Positions 26,239 to 35,014 of a stretch of 63,754 nucleotides of DNA are shown piece after piece. The stretch comes from an uncultured Bacteroidia bacterium. GTDB taxonomy: Bacteria; Bacteroidota; Bacteroidia; Bacteroidales; UBA932. A program made the translations under genes and the position numbers. Each line of letters opens with the position of its first letter. Positions within the stretch are counted from its first letter, which is position 1. The stretch covers positions 1 through 63,754 of the forward strand of contig CACYWN010000020.1 in NCBI GenBank assembly GCA_902778105.1, in the 5' to 3' direction. A model generated the notes under the pieces. It was given only the letters and a program-made list of their open reading frames with translations, ran no database searches and was not told the origin of the DNA.

Positions 26239-27087
26239 TCAGAACGACCACTTGTAGCCGATGCCGCCGGAGATCATGTTCCCGGTGTACCATTCGATGG
26301 ACTTGAGCACCAGGCCGTTCTCTTTCCAGCTGGAGGATCCTTCGCGGTTGGTGTCAATCTTCTTGTCCTTATAGTGGTCGCCCAGCACATAGAAGTCCAG
26401 TTCGTGATGCTTGTTGAACTTGACGGTCACGCCCAGCTGTCCGCGCAGGCGGTTGATGTAGGCGTGCCGGTAGCCGAGGAACTGTTCGTTCTGGTAGCGG
26501 CCGGGATTGTCGGTCGCCGAAGCGTTATAAGTGCCTGAGTAGGATGCGTCGTTGAGGGTGTTGCGTACCTCGAAGGCAGCGAAGGGGACGACCTTCCCCC
26601 AGCCGCGGTATTTGACCGAGACCTTGGACTTGAGCGCCAGGGCGGTCTTCGGGGATTGGTACGGGTTCACATCGTCCGGGCGGTAGGTCATCCGGAAAGT
26701 CTCCTTGAGCCCGAACCGCCAGTCGTCGGCGTCGAAGGTACCGGTCAGGAAGAAGTTCCCCCGGTGACGGATACCCCATTCCGTGTAGGTTTTTCCGTTA
26801 CTGTCGGTTTTGTATTTCTGCCGGTTGATCAGTTCATATTCCGCGCCCACCTTCAGGAAAGAAAGCACCTTGTATTCCAGGCCGATTCCCGTATAGAAAC
26901 GCAGGATGTCGTCTCCGCCCGAATAGACGCGGGCTTCTTCATGGGCGAGCAGGTGCAGGCCGCTGGAGAGTTTCGCATCGGCCTCCACCGTGGCACGGGC
27001 GCCGAAGGAAAGGCCCTCGTCATAGGTTGTCTGTGCGAAAGCCGTCGAAGGGAGCGTCAGCGCAAGGATGAGAAGGATCTTTTTCAT
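26239..27087 (-). CDS. DUF2490-type outer-membrane beta-barrel protein
   Basis: 282 residues with signal peptide MKKILLILALTLPSTAFAQ and a C-terminal Phe (GGIGYKWSF). Alternating strands with LLAHEEARVYSG, FTGIGLEYKVLSFLKVGAEY and HELDFYVLGDHYKDKK resemble DUF2490, a family of small barrels. Its start overlaps the DUF4956 stop by four bases. It is the last gene of the VTC/DUF4956 run and presumably the outer-membrane part of that system. Confidence 0.82.
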   Translation of the reverse strand: MKKILLILALTLPSTAFAQTTYDEGLSFGARATVEADAKLSSGLHLLAHEEARVYSGGDDILRFYTGIGLEYKVLSFLKVGAEYELINRQKYKTDSNGKTYTEWGIRHRGNFFLTGTFDADDWRFGLKETFRMTYRPDDVNPYQSPKTALALKSKVSVKYRGWGKVVPFAAFEVRNTLNDASYSGTYNASATDNPGRYQNEQFLGYRHAYINRLRGQLGVTVKFNKHHELDFYVLGDHYKDKKIDTNREGSSSWKENGLVLKSIEWYTGNMISGGIGYKWSF

Positions 27088-27851
27088 TGTTCGAGGAAGT
27101 CTTTGGCGCGGGTGATCTGGTCGATGGAGCCGGTTTCGTCCTTGCCGAGGGTGTAGTAAATCTTGATGAAGGCGGCATCCTTGAGAAAGTCCACATGGCC
27201 CACCTCGAGGTTGTCCACCTTGACGCCGATGCGTTTTTCCAGGTCGGCGATGAGTTCGGCCCTCCGCTCAGGGACAATGAGTTCGATCCGGTCGTAGAGG
27301 ACGAGTTTGGTGGATGTATGGTGCAGGAGTTTTTCGCTCTCCAGCACCCAGATCAGGCCCACGACCAGGAAATTCGACAGGACGGTAACCAGCAGGGCGC
27401 TCCCATTCAAGGCGTAGTGCGGTGTGTCGGAAGATGCCCCGGCAATCCGGTACAGCGGTGCCAGGCCGTTCATGGCGGCGATGGCGATGATGACGAACAG
27501 GTAGGTCATCTCCCGGATGGGGACGGTTTCCGTTCGGTAGCGGATGACGCCGAAAATGGCGAACAGACCGAGGGTAAGGCCTACGCCCACCTCCACGTTG
27601 CCCATGATGTACAAGAGCATGAGCATCGCGGTGGAGAACACCATGAAGGTGAAGTAGTAGTCGCGGCGCCGGCTCTTCCGGTAGTAGAACAACCCGACGA
27701 TGACCCAGCACACCAGCAGGTTCAGGAAAAACCGGATCGCCAGTTCCGTGAGGCTCTGGGTGGTGGTCATCATCGCGTCCGTAATGGATTGGACGTCAAT
27801 GAAATTCTCGTCGGCGAGATTGTATTCGTCAAGGTCTTGCATGGAGATCAT
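27084..27851 (-). CDS. DUF4956 inner-membrane protein
   Basis: 255 residues. Four hydrophobic helices (about 38-58, 68-84, 90-103, 116-135) with the family signature GLFAIFGVIRYRTETVPIRE, then a soluble C-terminal alpha/beta domain (about 180-255, RIGVKVDNLEVGHVDFLKDA). DUF4956 proteins are typically encoded next to VTC-domain proteins, as here, where the start overlaps the VTC stop by four bases. The pair is often associated with CotH kinases and large surface proteins, but its biochemical role is not established. Confidence 0.9.
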   Translation of the reverse strand: MISMQDLDEYNLADENFIDVQSITDAMMTTTQSLTELAIRFFLNLLVCWVIVGLFYYRKSRRRDYYFTFMVFSTAMLMLLYIMGNVEVGVGLTLGLFAIFGVIRYRTETVPIREMTYLFVIIAIAAMNGLAPLYRIAGASSDTPHYALNGSALLVTVLSNFLVVGLIWVLESEKLLHHTSTKLVLYDRIELIVPERRAELIADLEKRIGVKVDNLEVGHVDFLKDAAFIKIYYTLGKDETGSIDQITRAKDFLEQ

Positions 27852-28645
27852 ACGACGGTGATTTTATGGTTGATGGTTTTTTCGATCTGTCGCACCTTCA
27901 CCTTGAACCGGTTGGATTTGGCCGAAGGGTCCGTCAAGGTGACGGCGATGCAGTATTTGCTGATCCGGGCGGGCTTGACCCGGTGGTTGAGGAGGATGCG
28001 TTTCATCGGACTGGCGGCGTGGCCGTCCTGCTTGAGTTCGATGATGACGGCGTCGAGAAGGGAGGTTTCCAGTCCGGTGCGGATGTTCCTGAAGCGCAGA
28101 CGGGTGTCGATGGTAAGCCGTTCGGTCATCGCCGGATTCACCAGCGTGATCCGCTCGAAGAGCGTCTCCAGGGTGGGTTGGAGTTGTCCGGCTTCGAAGT
28201 CCGAATGAGCGGCCAGATACCGGCAGGCGGCTTCGTCGGAGCGGAAATCGGGGAGCTCGCCGATCGGGATGCCGGTCCGTTTCTTCCTGGTCCGTCCCTT
28301 GTTGTTCTTCCGCTTGATTTCCAGATAGGCATCTCCGGAGTTGACGTAGGCCCGGGTCCGCACCTTCTGCCGGCACAGTCTCCGGTTATGGTGGTCGGAA
28401 AACATCTTGAGTCCATCCGTATCGAAGTACACGGAGTCATACGGACTGATGCGGGCGTCCTCTGCGACAAGGACCCGATACCCGGCAGCAGCCGCATCGG
28501 AAAGTATGCCCAGAAGCGTCGCTTCGTCCGTGAGGTACTTCGTGTCGATGCGGTTCATCAACTTTACCGAGTCCATCTCCTCCAGGGTGATGGGCACGAG
28601 CGCCCGCAGCGGTTCCTCAAAGGAAATATGCGTTTCCTCAGGCAT
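27848..28645 (-). CDS. VTC-domain (polyphosphate-polymerase-like) protein
   Basis: 265 residues from the ATG at 28645. The CYTH-like tunnel fold of the VTC family is suggested by NRIDTKYL near the N-terminus, the Arg/Lys-rich strands RQKVRTRAYV and EIKRKNNKGRTRKKRTG, and the acidic strand DAVIIELKQDG. Eukaryotic Vtc4 polymerises ATP-derived phosphate; bacterial homologues paired with DUF4956 are not proven to do so. It overlaps the upstream 138-residue gene by eight bases and DUF4956 by four, so the cluster is translated as a unit. Confidence 0.85.
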   Translation of the reverse strand: MPEETHISFEEPLRALVPITLEEMDSVKLMNRIDTKYLTDEATLLGILSDAAAAGYRVLVAEDARISPYDSVYFDTDGLKMFSDHHNRRLCRQKVRTRAYVNSGDAYLEIKRKNNKGRTRKKRTGIPIGELPDFRSDEAACRYLAAHSDFEAGQLQPTLETLFERITLVNPAMTERLTIDTRLRFRNIRTGLETSLLDAVIIELKQDGHAASPMKRILLNHRVKPARISKYCIAVTLTDPSAKSNRFKVKVRQIEKTINHKITVV

Positions 28646-29054
28646 CTTCCGTGATATACTCGAACACCTTGATGGATTTGAGTTTTCCCTTGGGGTCATA
28701 GTTGTACTGGGTCTTCTTGCGCCCGAATTCGTTGTATTCGAATTTCCGGACGGTATCCAGCCGGTTCCGCTCGTTATACAGCGACTCCTTGACGCATTTC
28801 CCGCTGGCGTCATATTCGTAGCGCTTGCGCCATTTCTGCCCTTCGGAATTGTACTCGATCTCTTCGATTTTCTTGCCGTCGGCGTTATAGGTGGTGATGC
28901 GGTCCAACGCCTTGCTGCCGCTCTTGGGGTCGGTCTTCCATTCCTTGATGACCAGGTTTTTCTTGTTGATCTTCTGGCCGGTCTGGGAGTTCTGTGCCGC
29001 AGCCGGCAGGGCGAGGGCGAAAAACAGGGCGATGAGGGTCAGTATCTTTTTCAT
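28638..29054 (-). CDS. Secreted repeat protein (YD/MORN-like antitoxin-type repeats)
   Basis: 138 residues with signal peptide MKKILTLIALFFALALPAAA. The mature part is a run of short degenerate repeats of the form Y(N/D)xxGKKxxxxxY: TYNADGKKIEEIEY, EYNSEGQKWRKRYEY, EYNEFGRKKTQYNY, NYDPKGKLKSIKVFEY. These resemble RHS/YD or YwqK-type beta-sheet repeats and suggest a small extended periplasmic beta structure. It is the first gene of the VTC-DUF4956-DUF2490 operon and has its own -7 box. Role unknown. Confidence 0.75.
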   Translation of the reverse strand: MKKILTLIALFFALALPAAAQNSQTGQKINKKNLVIKEWKTDPKSGSKALDRITTYNADGKKIEEIEYNSEGQKWRKRYEYDASGKCVKESLYNERNRLDTVRKFEYNEFGRKKTQYNYDPKGKLKSIKVFEYITEDA

Positions 29055-29073
29055 TTCAAATCGGTTTAACTTA

Positions 29074-29081
29074 CAAAGATA
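29074..29081 (-). promoter_or_regulatory. -7 box of the VTC operon
   Basis: Minus strand TATCTTTG, perfect, 19 bases before the ATG at 29054. It separates the operon from the upstream lipoprotein gene. Confidence 0.6.
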
Positions 29082-29098
29082 CGATTATTTTTTCACAA

Positions 29099-30853
29099 TC
29101 ACCATCCGGGACGTCCGCCGCCTCCGCCCATGCCGTTTCCGCCGGTGTAGGAGGACAGGGTGCATCCGCTTCCGCCGGTGACCGTAGCGCCCGTGGTGAA
29201 CAGGCCGTCGAAGAGGGCGGCCCCGCCATCGACCGTCACCCCGTATTGGACGGACTCCAGGCTTGGACCGGAGACAATCAGGGTCAGGTTCCCGGTAGAA
29301 GGGGTTTTGAAAGCGCCGAGGACCTCGCCGTCGCCATCAAAGAGGGCATAGGCGGTATTGGATTTGACCGTGCCGGCAGACCAGCAGTTCTGGCCGATGG
29401 AGGCCCCGCTTTCCATCCCGCCCACGGCGACGACCGTGCCGCCGGTGACATAGAGCTTTTTCTGCGCCTCAGAGTTCGCATCGATGGCAAGTTCCGCCCC
29501 GCCGCTCCCGATCGCATAGACGATTCCGCCCTTGATATAGAGGTTACCGTTGGCGTCCAGGCCGTCGTTGCCGGTGGACTGGGCGAAGACCGCCCCGCCC
29601 TCGATGGTGAAGTCGCCGGCCGCGTTGATGGCGTCGTCGCTGGAATAGGCGTATACTTCGCCGCCGCTGATCTGGATGATGCCCTTGGCCTCGATGGCTT
29701 CGTGCCTGGCGCTCTTCACGGTCACTTTACCGCCGGTGACATAGAGATTGCCGTCGAACTTGACGCCCTTGGACGCCACGGAGTTGTCGGAAGAGGAGTT
29801 TTGTCCGCCCCAGCCGCCCATGCCCGGGCGGAATCCGCCCTTGCCGCCGGACGAGCTGCTGCCGTAGTTGGCGCCGGAGACATCGACCGTGACCGTGCCG
29901 CCGTTGAAGTAAGCCACGTTGTCGCCGCTGATGCCCTTGGCACCGGTCCCGGTGCTGGTGATCGAGAGCATGCCGTCGTCCATGACGAAGCGCAGGTCGG
30001 CCTTGATGCCGGCGACACCGGTCAGCTCCCCGTCTACATCTCCGGCCGATCCGGTGGTCTTGATGGTGGTCACGCCGCCACCGAAATAGACCAGCGTATC
30101 GGAAGAAAAGCCTTTCTTGCCTGTGCCGGAAACATTGACGTCGATGGTCCCGTCACTCACGATGATGGCTTCCTTCCCGCGGACGCCGTGTCCGGCGCTG
30201 GAAGTGACGTTGATGACCGGCGCATCCATGAACCGGACATAGTCGTCGGAGGTGATGCCCGCCTTGCCGGTGGCGTTGACCGTCAGGGTTCCGTCACCGC
30301 TGAAAACGAGCTGGCCTTCGGAGAAGAAAGCGGCCTTCTCATCCTCATCGGACGGCGTTGCGGTATAGGAGGCTCCGTCGGCAAGGGTGTTCGTTCCTTT
30401 CACAACGACGAATGTGCGCTTGTGGCTTTGGTTGTTGATGGCGGCGCCGTTCTTGTTCGTGAGGCTCAACCCGTTCAGCAGAAGCTCCTGCTTCCGGGTG
30501 CTGTACAGCTTGAAATACCCGTCGGAGGATGATCCGGTGAGTTCGTAAATCACGGCTTCTTCGCCGTTGTTGGTGATGGTCACGCCGGCCCCGTCGACGG
30601 ACACGGTGAAGTCTTCCGACGCCCCCGTAACGGTAGCGCCGGCTCCGCTGAAGGTAACTTTCACGGTGCGGTCGAAGGTGGAATTGGCGACCTGGTCGTC
30701 ATCCTTGTCGGTTACGATGCTTTCGCCGGCGGAGTCGTCGGCTTCAACGGGAGTGGTGTCTGTTTCCGGAACGGCGATATCGATGGGGTCCTTCGAGCAG
30801 GACAGCAAAACGGCGGCTGCCAGGACCGGGAGGGGTAATACGGTCTTTCTCAT
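29099..30853 (-). CDS. DUF4353-like carbohydrate-binding-type beta-helix lipoprotein
   Basis: 584 residues from the ATG at 30853 (MRKTVLPLPVLAAAVLLSCS, lipobox LLSC). After an acidic linker the protein is a long series of parallel-beta-helix-like turns: GDGTLTVNATGKAGITSDD, VRGKEAIIVSDGTIDVNVSG, ISGGEVYAYSSDDAINAAG and IEGGAVFAQSTGNDGLDANG. Gly/Ser-rich insertions include GKGGFRPGMGGWGGQ, and the tail is glycine-rich (NGMGGGGGRPGW). This matches the large lipoproteins annotated as carbohydrate-binding domain-containing that often neighbour VTC/DUF4956 genes. It lies directly upstream of that operon and divergent from the LytS/LytTR pair. Confidence 0.83.
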   Translation of the reverse strand: MRKTVLPLPVLAAAVLLSCSKDPIDIAVPETDTTPVEADDSAGESIVTDKDDDQVANSTFDRTVKVTFSGAGATVTGASEDFTVSVDGAGVTITNNGEEAVIYELTGSSSDGYFKLYSTRKQELLLNGLSLTNKNGAAINNQSHKRTFVVVKGTNTLADGASYTATPSDEDEKAAFFSEGQLVFSGDGTLTVNATGKAGITSDDYVRFMDAPVINVTSSAGHGVRGKEAIIVSDGTIDVNVSGTGKKGFSSDTLVYFGGGVTTIKTTGSAGDVDGELTGVAGIKADLRFVMDDGMLSITSTGTGAKGISGDNVAYFNGGTVTVDVSGANYGSSSSGGKGGFRPGMGGWGGQNSSSDNSVASKGVKFDGNLYVTGGKVTVKSARHEAIEAKGIIQISGGEVYAYSSDDAINAAGDFTIEGGAVFAQSTGNDGLDANGNLYIKGGIVYAIGSGGAELAIDANSEAQKKLYVTGGTVVAVGGMESGASIGQNCWSAGTVKSNTAYALFDGDGEVLGAFKTPSTGNLTLIVSGPSLESVQYGVTVDGGAALFDGLFTTGATVTGGSGCTLSSYTGGNGMGGGGGRPGW

Positions 30854-30930
30854 GACTTCTTCGGTTTTAGTTACACTACAGGCATGCATGCAAAGGCAAG
30901 TTAATCAAGAATCTCACCTTGCGGGAAAGT

Positions 30931-30965
30931 TTTCAGCGTACGGGCCGATTCTTTCAGCGAACGGG
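30931..30965. promoter_or_regulatory. Tandem direct-repeat operator before the LytS-like kinase gene
   Basis: TTTCAGCGTACGGG (30931-30944) and TTTCAGCGAACGGG (30952-30965), 21 bp apart, differing at one base. The core matches the tandem motif at 23929-23959. It lies between the divergent DUF4353-like gene and the kinase gene and ends 23 bases before the kinase -7 box. Confidence 0.75.
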
Positions 30966-30988
30966 AGGCTGCTCTCGGAAATGTTTTG

Positions 30989-30996
30989 TATTTTTG
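30989..30996 (+). promoter_or_regulatory. -7 box of the LytS/LytTR operon
   Basis: TATTTTTG, perfect TAnnTTTG, eight bases before the ATG at 31005, with no -33 box. Confidence 0.65.
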
Positions 30997-31004
30997 CGGC
31001 AGCT

Positions 31005-32099
31005 ATGATTCGGATGGACTCGGAAAAAAAGCAGGAGGTTGTCATTTACGGCATCCTATGGGCTGTCGTTTTCCTGCTGGTGCCGGCCGCGATGCTTCTC
31101 CATGGGCATTCCGCCGGCCATTCGTTCCGGTTGGCGGACGGGTTCCGCATCTGGCTGGACATCCTGCCGTTCCTCATCCTGTTCCTCCTGCATGACTTGC
31201 TGGCGGCGCCGCTTTGGGTGGAGAAGGGGAAGGTGGGTGCCTATATCGCCGTGACAGCCGTGCTGCTGTTCCTGTTCGGAGGGTATGTCTGGACGAGCCG
31301 CCGGGAGCCTGAGCCGAGGCATCGCGAGGGACCGCCGCCCGTGGAGAGGAAGGAGGGACAACGCCCTCCCATGGGCCCGGGGAGAGACTTGCCCATGACA
31401 CCCGAGGTGATGAAGTTCCTGCTGGGACTGCTTATGCTGGGGGTGAACCTGGGCGTAAAGTATTATCTGAAGTCCCTGCGGACCGAACGGCGGATGCAGG
31501 AGCTCAAGGCGGAGAACCTGGAGCGGCAGATGGAAGCACTGCGTTACCAGATCAATCCGCATTTCTTCATGAATACCCTCAACAATATCCATGCGCTCGT
31601 GGACATCGACCCGGAACAGGCGAAGACGAGCATCGAGGAGTTTTCAAAGCTGATGCGGTTCATCCTCTACGAGGGGGACCGGCCCACGATACCGCTCTCG
31701 AAGGAACTGGAATTCCTGCGGCACTATGTCTCACTCATGAAGATGCGGTATGCCGATTCGGTCCGCATTGACCTGTCCCTGCCGGAGGCGGATTCCGGGG
31801 CAGAGGTCCCGCCGCTGGTGCTCGCTTCGTTCGTGGAGAATGCCTTCAAGCACGGGATCAGCTACGAGAAGCCCTCTTTCGTGCGGGTATCCGTTTCCCT
31901 GGAAGACGGAAAGATTGCCTTCAAGTGCGTGAACAGCCGGCAGGGGGAAGAGCAGGTGCGGAGTCATGGTGTGGGCCTCTCCAATGTCCGGGGCCGGCTG
32001 GACCTCCTGTACGGGGATGGCTACACCCTGTATATCGACCAGAATGCCGAGGTGTATGACATCCTGCTGCTCCTGCCGATGGAGGCGGCCCGCGCGTGA
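31005..32099 (+). CDS. LytS/YehU-type sensor histidine kinase
   Basis: 364 residues from the ATG at 31005; the open frame continues upstream but runs through the operator and promoter. Four hydrophobic helices (about 13-33, 48-70, 77-95, 133-152) surround a Pro/Arg-rich loop. The His_kinase (LytS) domain follows with YQINPHFFMNTLNNIHALV (phospho-acceptor His186) and an HATPase with ENAFKHGI and HGVGLSNVRGRLDLLYG. It overlaps the response regulator by four bases (GTGA). The signal is probably sensed within the membrane, as no periplasmic domain is present. Confidence 0.92.
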   Translation: MIRMDSEKKQEVVIYGILWAVVFLLVPAAMLLHGHSAGHSFRLADGFRIWLDILPFLILFLLHDLLAAPLWVEKGKVGAYIAVTAVLLFLFGGYVWTSRREPEPRHREGPPPVERKEGQRPPMGPGRDLPMTPEVMKFLLGLLMLGVNLGVKYYLKSLRTERRMQELKAENLERQMEALRYQINPHFFMNTLNNIHALVDIDPEQAKTSIEEFSKLMRFILYEGDRPTIPLSKELEFLRHYVSLMKMRYADSVRIDLSLPEADSGAEVPPLVLASFVENAFKHGISYEKPSFVRVSVSLEDGKIAFKCVNSRQGEEQVRSHGVGLSNVRGRLDLLYGDGYTLYIDQNAEVYDILLLLPMEAARA

Positions 32100-32788
32100 T
32101 CCGGGTGCTCATTGTCGATGACGAGCCGCTGGCGCTCAGGCAGCTGGAGATGTACATCGGCCGGATCCCCGACTTGTCGCTGGTGGCGTCCTGTCCCTCC
32201 GCGGCTGCGGCCCGGCCGTTCGTGGGGGAGACCGACATCCTGTTCGTGGACATCAACATGCCGGACCTGTCCGGGATGGATTTCGTGCGCTCCCTGGAGC
32301 GTCCGCCGCTGGTGGTCTTCACGACCGCTTATTCGGAATATGCCCTGGAAGGATACCGGGTCCATGCGGCGGACTATCTGCTCAAACCCTTCAGTTTCAG
32401 TGAATTCGAGGCCTCTGTCGCACATCTTCGTGACCGGATCGAGGCCGCCCGTCCCAAGGCGGAACCCCAGCCGGAAGTCCTGACCTTCCGACTGGATTAC
32501 AAGACCGTTCGAGTGGAAGTGTCCCGCATCCGGTATGTGGAGAGCATGAGCGAATACCTGAAAATCTGGCTTCGGGACGAGCCGGCTCCGCTGGTCGTGC
32601 TGTACAGCCTGAAACGCCTTGCCGGGCAGCTGCCCGGAGACCGCTTTCTCCGCATCCACCGCTCTTACCTGGTGAACCTGTCGGAAGTCAGCGAATTCCG
32701 CCGTACTTCCGTCACCCTCTCCGGCGGCCCGACACTCCCCATCGGCGACCTTTATCGGGCCGCCGTGCGGGAAGCCTTGTCTCAGTGA
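32096..32788 (+). CDS. LytTR-family response regulator
   Basis: 230 residues, GTG start overlapping the kinase stop. A receiver domain with the acidic pocket VDDE (Asp8, Asp9), phospho-acceptor Asp52 in LFVDINMPD and LLKPFS is followed by a LytTR DNA-binding domain (about 130-228; IRYVESMSEYLKIWLRD, RFLRIHRSYLVNLSEVSEF). It is the obvious regulator to bind the tandem repeats 1.1 kb upstream at its own operon promoter and, by the shared motif, those at 23929-23959. Confidence 0.94.
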   Translation: MIRVLIVDDEPLALRQLEMYIGRIPDLSLVASCPSAAAARPFVGETDILFVDINMPDLSGMDFVRSLERPPLVVFTTAYSEYALEGYRVHAADYLLKPFSFSEFEASVAHLRDRIEAARPKAEPQPEVLTFRLDYKTVRVEVSRIRYVESMSEYLKIWLRDEPAPLVVLYSLKRLAGQLPGDRFLRIHRSYLVNLSEVSEFRRTSVTLSGGPTLPIGDLYRAAVREALSQ

Positions 32789-32791
32789 TAA

Positions 32792-35008
32792 CTATCGTCC
32801 CCCTGCCGGCAGGTGCTCCAGCCAGAAGCGGAGCATCGTCCGGTACAGGTGCATCGTCGTGTTTTCCCGTTCGCTGATTCCGTGCGTGCGCATCGGATAG
32901 GCCATCATCGAGAACTGCTTGTCCTGCTTCACCAGCTCGTTCACCAGCATTTCCAGGCTCTGGTAGTGGACGTTGTCATCTCCGGTGCCATGGATGAGGA
33001 GAAGGTCGCCCTTCAGGCCGGCGGCATGGTTGATCGGCGATCCCTCACGGAAGCCGTCAGGATTCGTGGAAGGAAGACCCATGTAGCGTTCCTGATAGAT
33101 CGAGTCATACAGGTACTGCGAGTATACGCCCGCGACGGCGATGCCGGTGGAATAGATGTCCGGATACTTGAACATCAGGTGGGCGGTGGAGGAACCGCCG
33201 CCGCTCCAGCCCCAGACACCGATGCGCTCCGGATCCATGAAGGGGAACATTTCCTCCGCCAGGCGGACGGCCTTGGCGTGGTCGGCCATGGCGAGGATGC
33301 CCACTTTTCCGTAAATGGATTTCCGCCATTCCCGCCCCTTGGGATTGTTCGTCCCCCGGGGATCGATACTCATGACGATGTACCCGTTCTGGGCCAGCAG
33401 CTGGTTCCAATAGTCGCCGGACCAGCTGTTCTGGACCGTGGAGGAGGCGGGTTCTCCATAGATGTTGAAGATGACGGGGTACTTTTTCGCCGGGTCGAAA
33501 TCCCGGGGCTTGATCATCCAGCCGTCCAGCACGACCTCTCCGATATCCACCTGGAAGTACTCCCGGGTGCGGAAGCCGTAAGAAGCGTAGACGGCCTTGA
33601 GGGCTTCGTTGTCCTCCAGGGTGCGGATGACCTTGTGGTCCGGAAGGGAAACCATCTCATAGACGCGCGGCGTGGCGCAGTTGCTGTAGCTGCACAGGGC
33701 ATACTTGGCGCCGGGTGAGATATTGTAGGAATAGGTTCCGTTGAATCCCATGGGCGTTACCCTTTCCGCCGCCTTCTTCCCGTCCAGCCGGCTGCGGTAG
33801 AGGTACTGTTCCACGGCGCTTTCCGGAGAAGCCATGTAATAGACATATCCTCCCTTGGTGTCGATCTGCAGGATGCGGATGACATCGAATTCGCCCTTCG
33901 TGATGAGGGTCTCCTTCTTTCCGTCGCGGCTGACCCGGTACAGGTGGCGCCAGCCATCCTTCTCGCTGGTCCAGGTGAAATACTTGTTCCCGTCCAGCCA
34001 TACGATGTTGTCGTGGATGTCCAGGAAGGCGTCGTCATGGTCCTGATAGAAAGAATTCAGTTCCAGGGTGTTGACGTTTCCGTAATAGACGGTGTTCGTA
34101 TTCTGGAGGCGGTTCAGCTGCTGGATCATCACCTCCTCGGTCCCGGGGACGAATTCCATCCGGGCGATGTAATTCTCCCGCGGGTCGCCCGGGACGGGGA
34201 ACCAGCCGGTCTCCGCGGTCTCCACGTCCACGACCCCCACCTTGACGGCGGAATTCGTCGTTCCCGCCTTCGGATACGGAAGGGGAATGGTGAAGGAATA
34301 GAGGGAGTCGATGTTGTCGATCATCAGGAAGGTGCCCGTGCCCTCGGTGTCGGAGCGCCAGAAGGCGATCTTCTTCCCGTCGGGGCTCCAGCGCCAGCCG
34401 TCGTAGCAGCTGAGTTCCTCCTCATACACCCAGTCGAAGTTGCCGTTGACGATGACCTCGCTGCCGTCGCGGGTCAGCTGGCGGCGCTCGCCGGTGGCGA
34501 TGTCTTCCACATACAGGTTGTTGTAATAGACGTAGGCGAACTTGTCTCCTTTCGGGGACAGTTTCCCGTACATCATCCGGGAAGGCTCCAGGCCCTGGCC
34601 GAGCTGGCGGATGGTCCCGGCGGCGATGTCCAGGAGCCAGTAGTCGCCCCGGGTGTTGCGGCGCCAGACCCGGCGGGAGTTCGTGTAGACGACCAGTTTG
34701 GTCTTGTCTTCGGACCAGGTGTAGTCCTCGGCCCGGACAGGCCGGTCGGCTCCTTCCGGAATGAAGGCGGACATCGGGACGACGACCGTTTCCGCCAGCG
34801 TGGCGGCGTCGATCCGGACCAGTCCTTCCCCGGTCATGGCGGAATAGGAGCGGCCGTCTTCCATCCAGGTAGGCTGGGGGACGCCCCGCATCCGGAACGT
34901 GCCTTTGGCGTAGATGTCTTCCAGGGTGAGTTCGGGCTGGGCCTGCATAGACAAGGCCGCCGTCAGCAGCGTGACGGCGGACAGGAGAATTCGTGAAGAG
35001 CGGTTCAT
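32792..35008 (-). CDS. Dipeptidyl peptidase IV-family (S9B) exopeptidase
   Basis: 738 residues with signal peptide (MNRSSRILLSAVTLLTAALS, cut near MQAQ). An eight-bladed propeller is followed by an alpha/beta hydrolase with GWSGGG (Ser602), HGTGDDNVH (Asp677/678) and MRTHGIS (His709). The propeller carries FDWVYEEELSC, containing the Glu-Glu pair typical of DPP-IV specificity for the substrate N-terminus, so removal of X-Pro or X-Ala dipeptides in the periplasm is expected. It ends three bases from the LytTR stop (convergent) and starts six bases after the galE stop. Confidence 0.94.
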   Translation of the reverse strand: MNRSSRILLSAVTLLTAALSMQAQPELTLEDIYAKGTFRMRGVPQPTWMEDGRSYSAMTGEGLVRIDAATLAETVVVPMSAFIPEGADRPVRAEDYTWSEDKTKLVVYTNSRRVWRRNTRGDYWLLDIAAGTIRQLGQGLEPSRMMYGKLSPKGDKFAYVYYNNLYVEDIATGERRQLTRDGSEVIVNGNFDWVYEEELSCYDGWRWSPDGKKIAFWRSDTEGTGTFLMIDNIDSLYSFTIPLPYPKAGTTNSAVKVGVVDVETAETGWFPVPGDPRENYIARMEFVPGTEEVMIQQLNRLQNTNTVYYGNVNTLELNSFYQDHDDAFLDIHDNIVWLDGNKYFTWTSEKDGWRHLYRVSRDGKKETLITKGEFDVIRILQIDTKGGYVYYMASPESAVEQYLYRSRLDGKKAAERVTPMGFNGTYSYNISPGAKYALCSYSNCATPRVYEMVSLPDHKVIRTLEDNEALKAVYASYGFRTREYFQVDIGEVVLDGWMIKPRDFDPAKKYPVIFNIYGEPASSTVQNSWSGDYWNQLLAQNGYIVMSIDPRGTNNPKGREWRKSIYGKVGILAMADHAKAVRLAEEMFPFMDPERIGVWGWSGGGSSTAHLMFKYPDIYSTGIAVAGVYSQYLYDSIYQERYMGLPSTNPDGFREGSPINHAAGLKGDLLLIHGTGDDNVHYQSLEMLVNELVKQDKQFSMMAYPMRTHGISERENTTMHLYRTMLRFWLEHLPAGGR

Positions 35009-35014
35009 AAGCGA

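Noticed and set aside
30567-31004. Upstream extension of the LytS-like kinase
   Set aside because: It would run through the tandem operator and -7 box and across the divergent lipoprotein gene; the ATG at 31005 follows the promoter.
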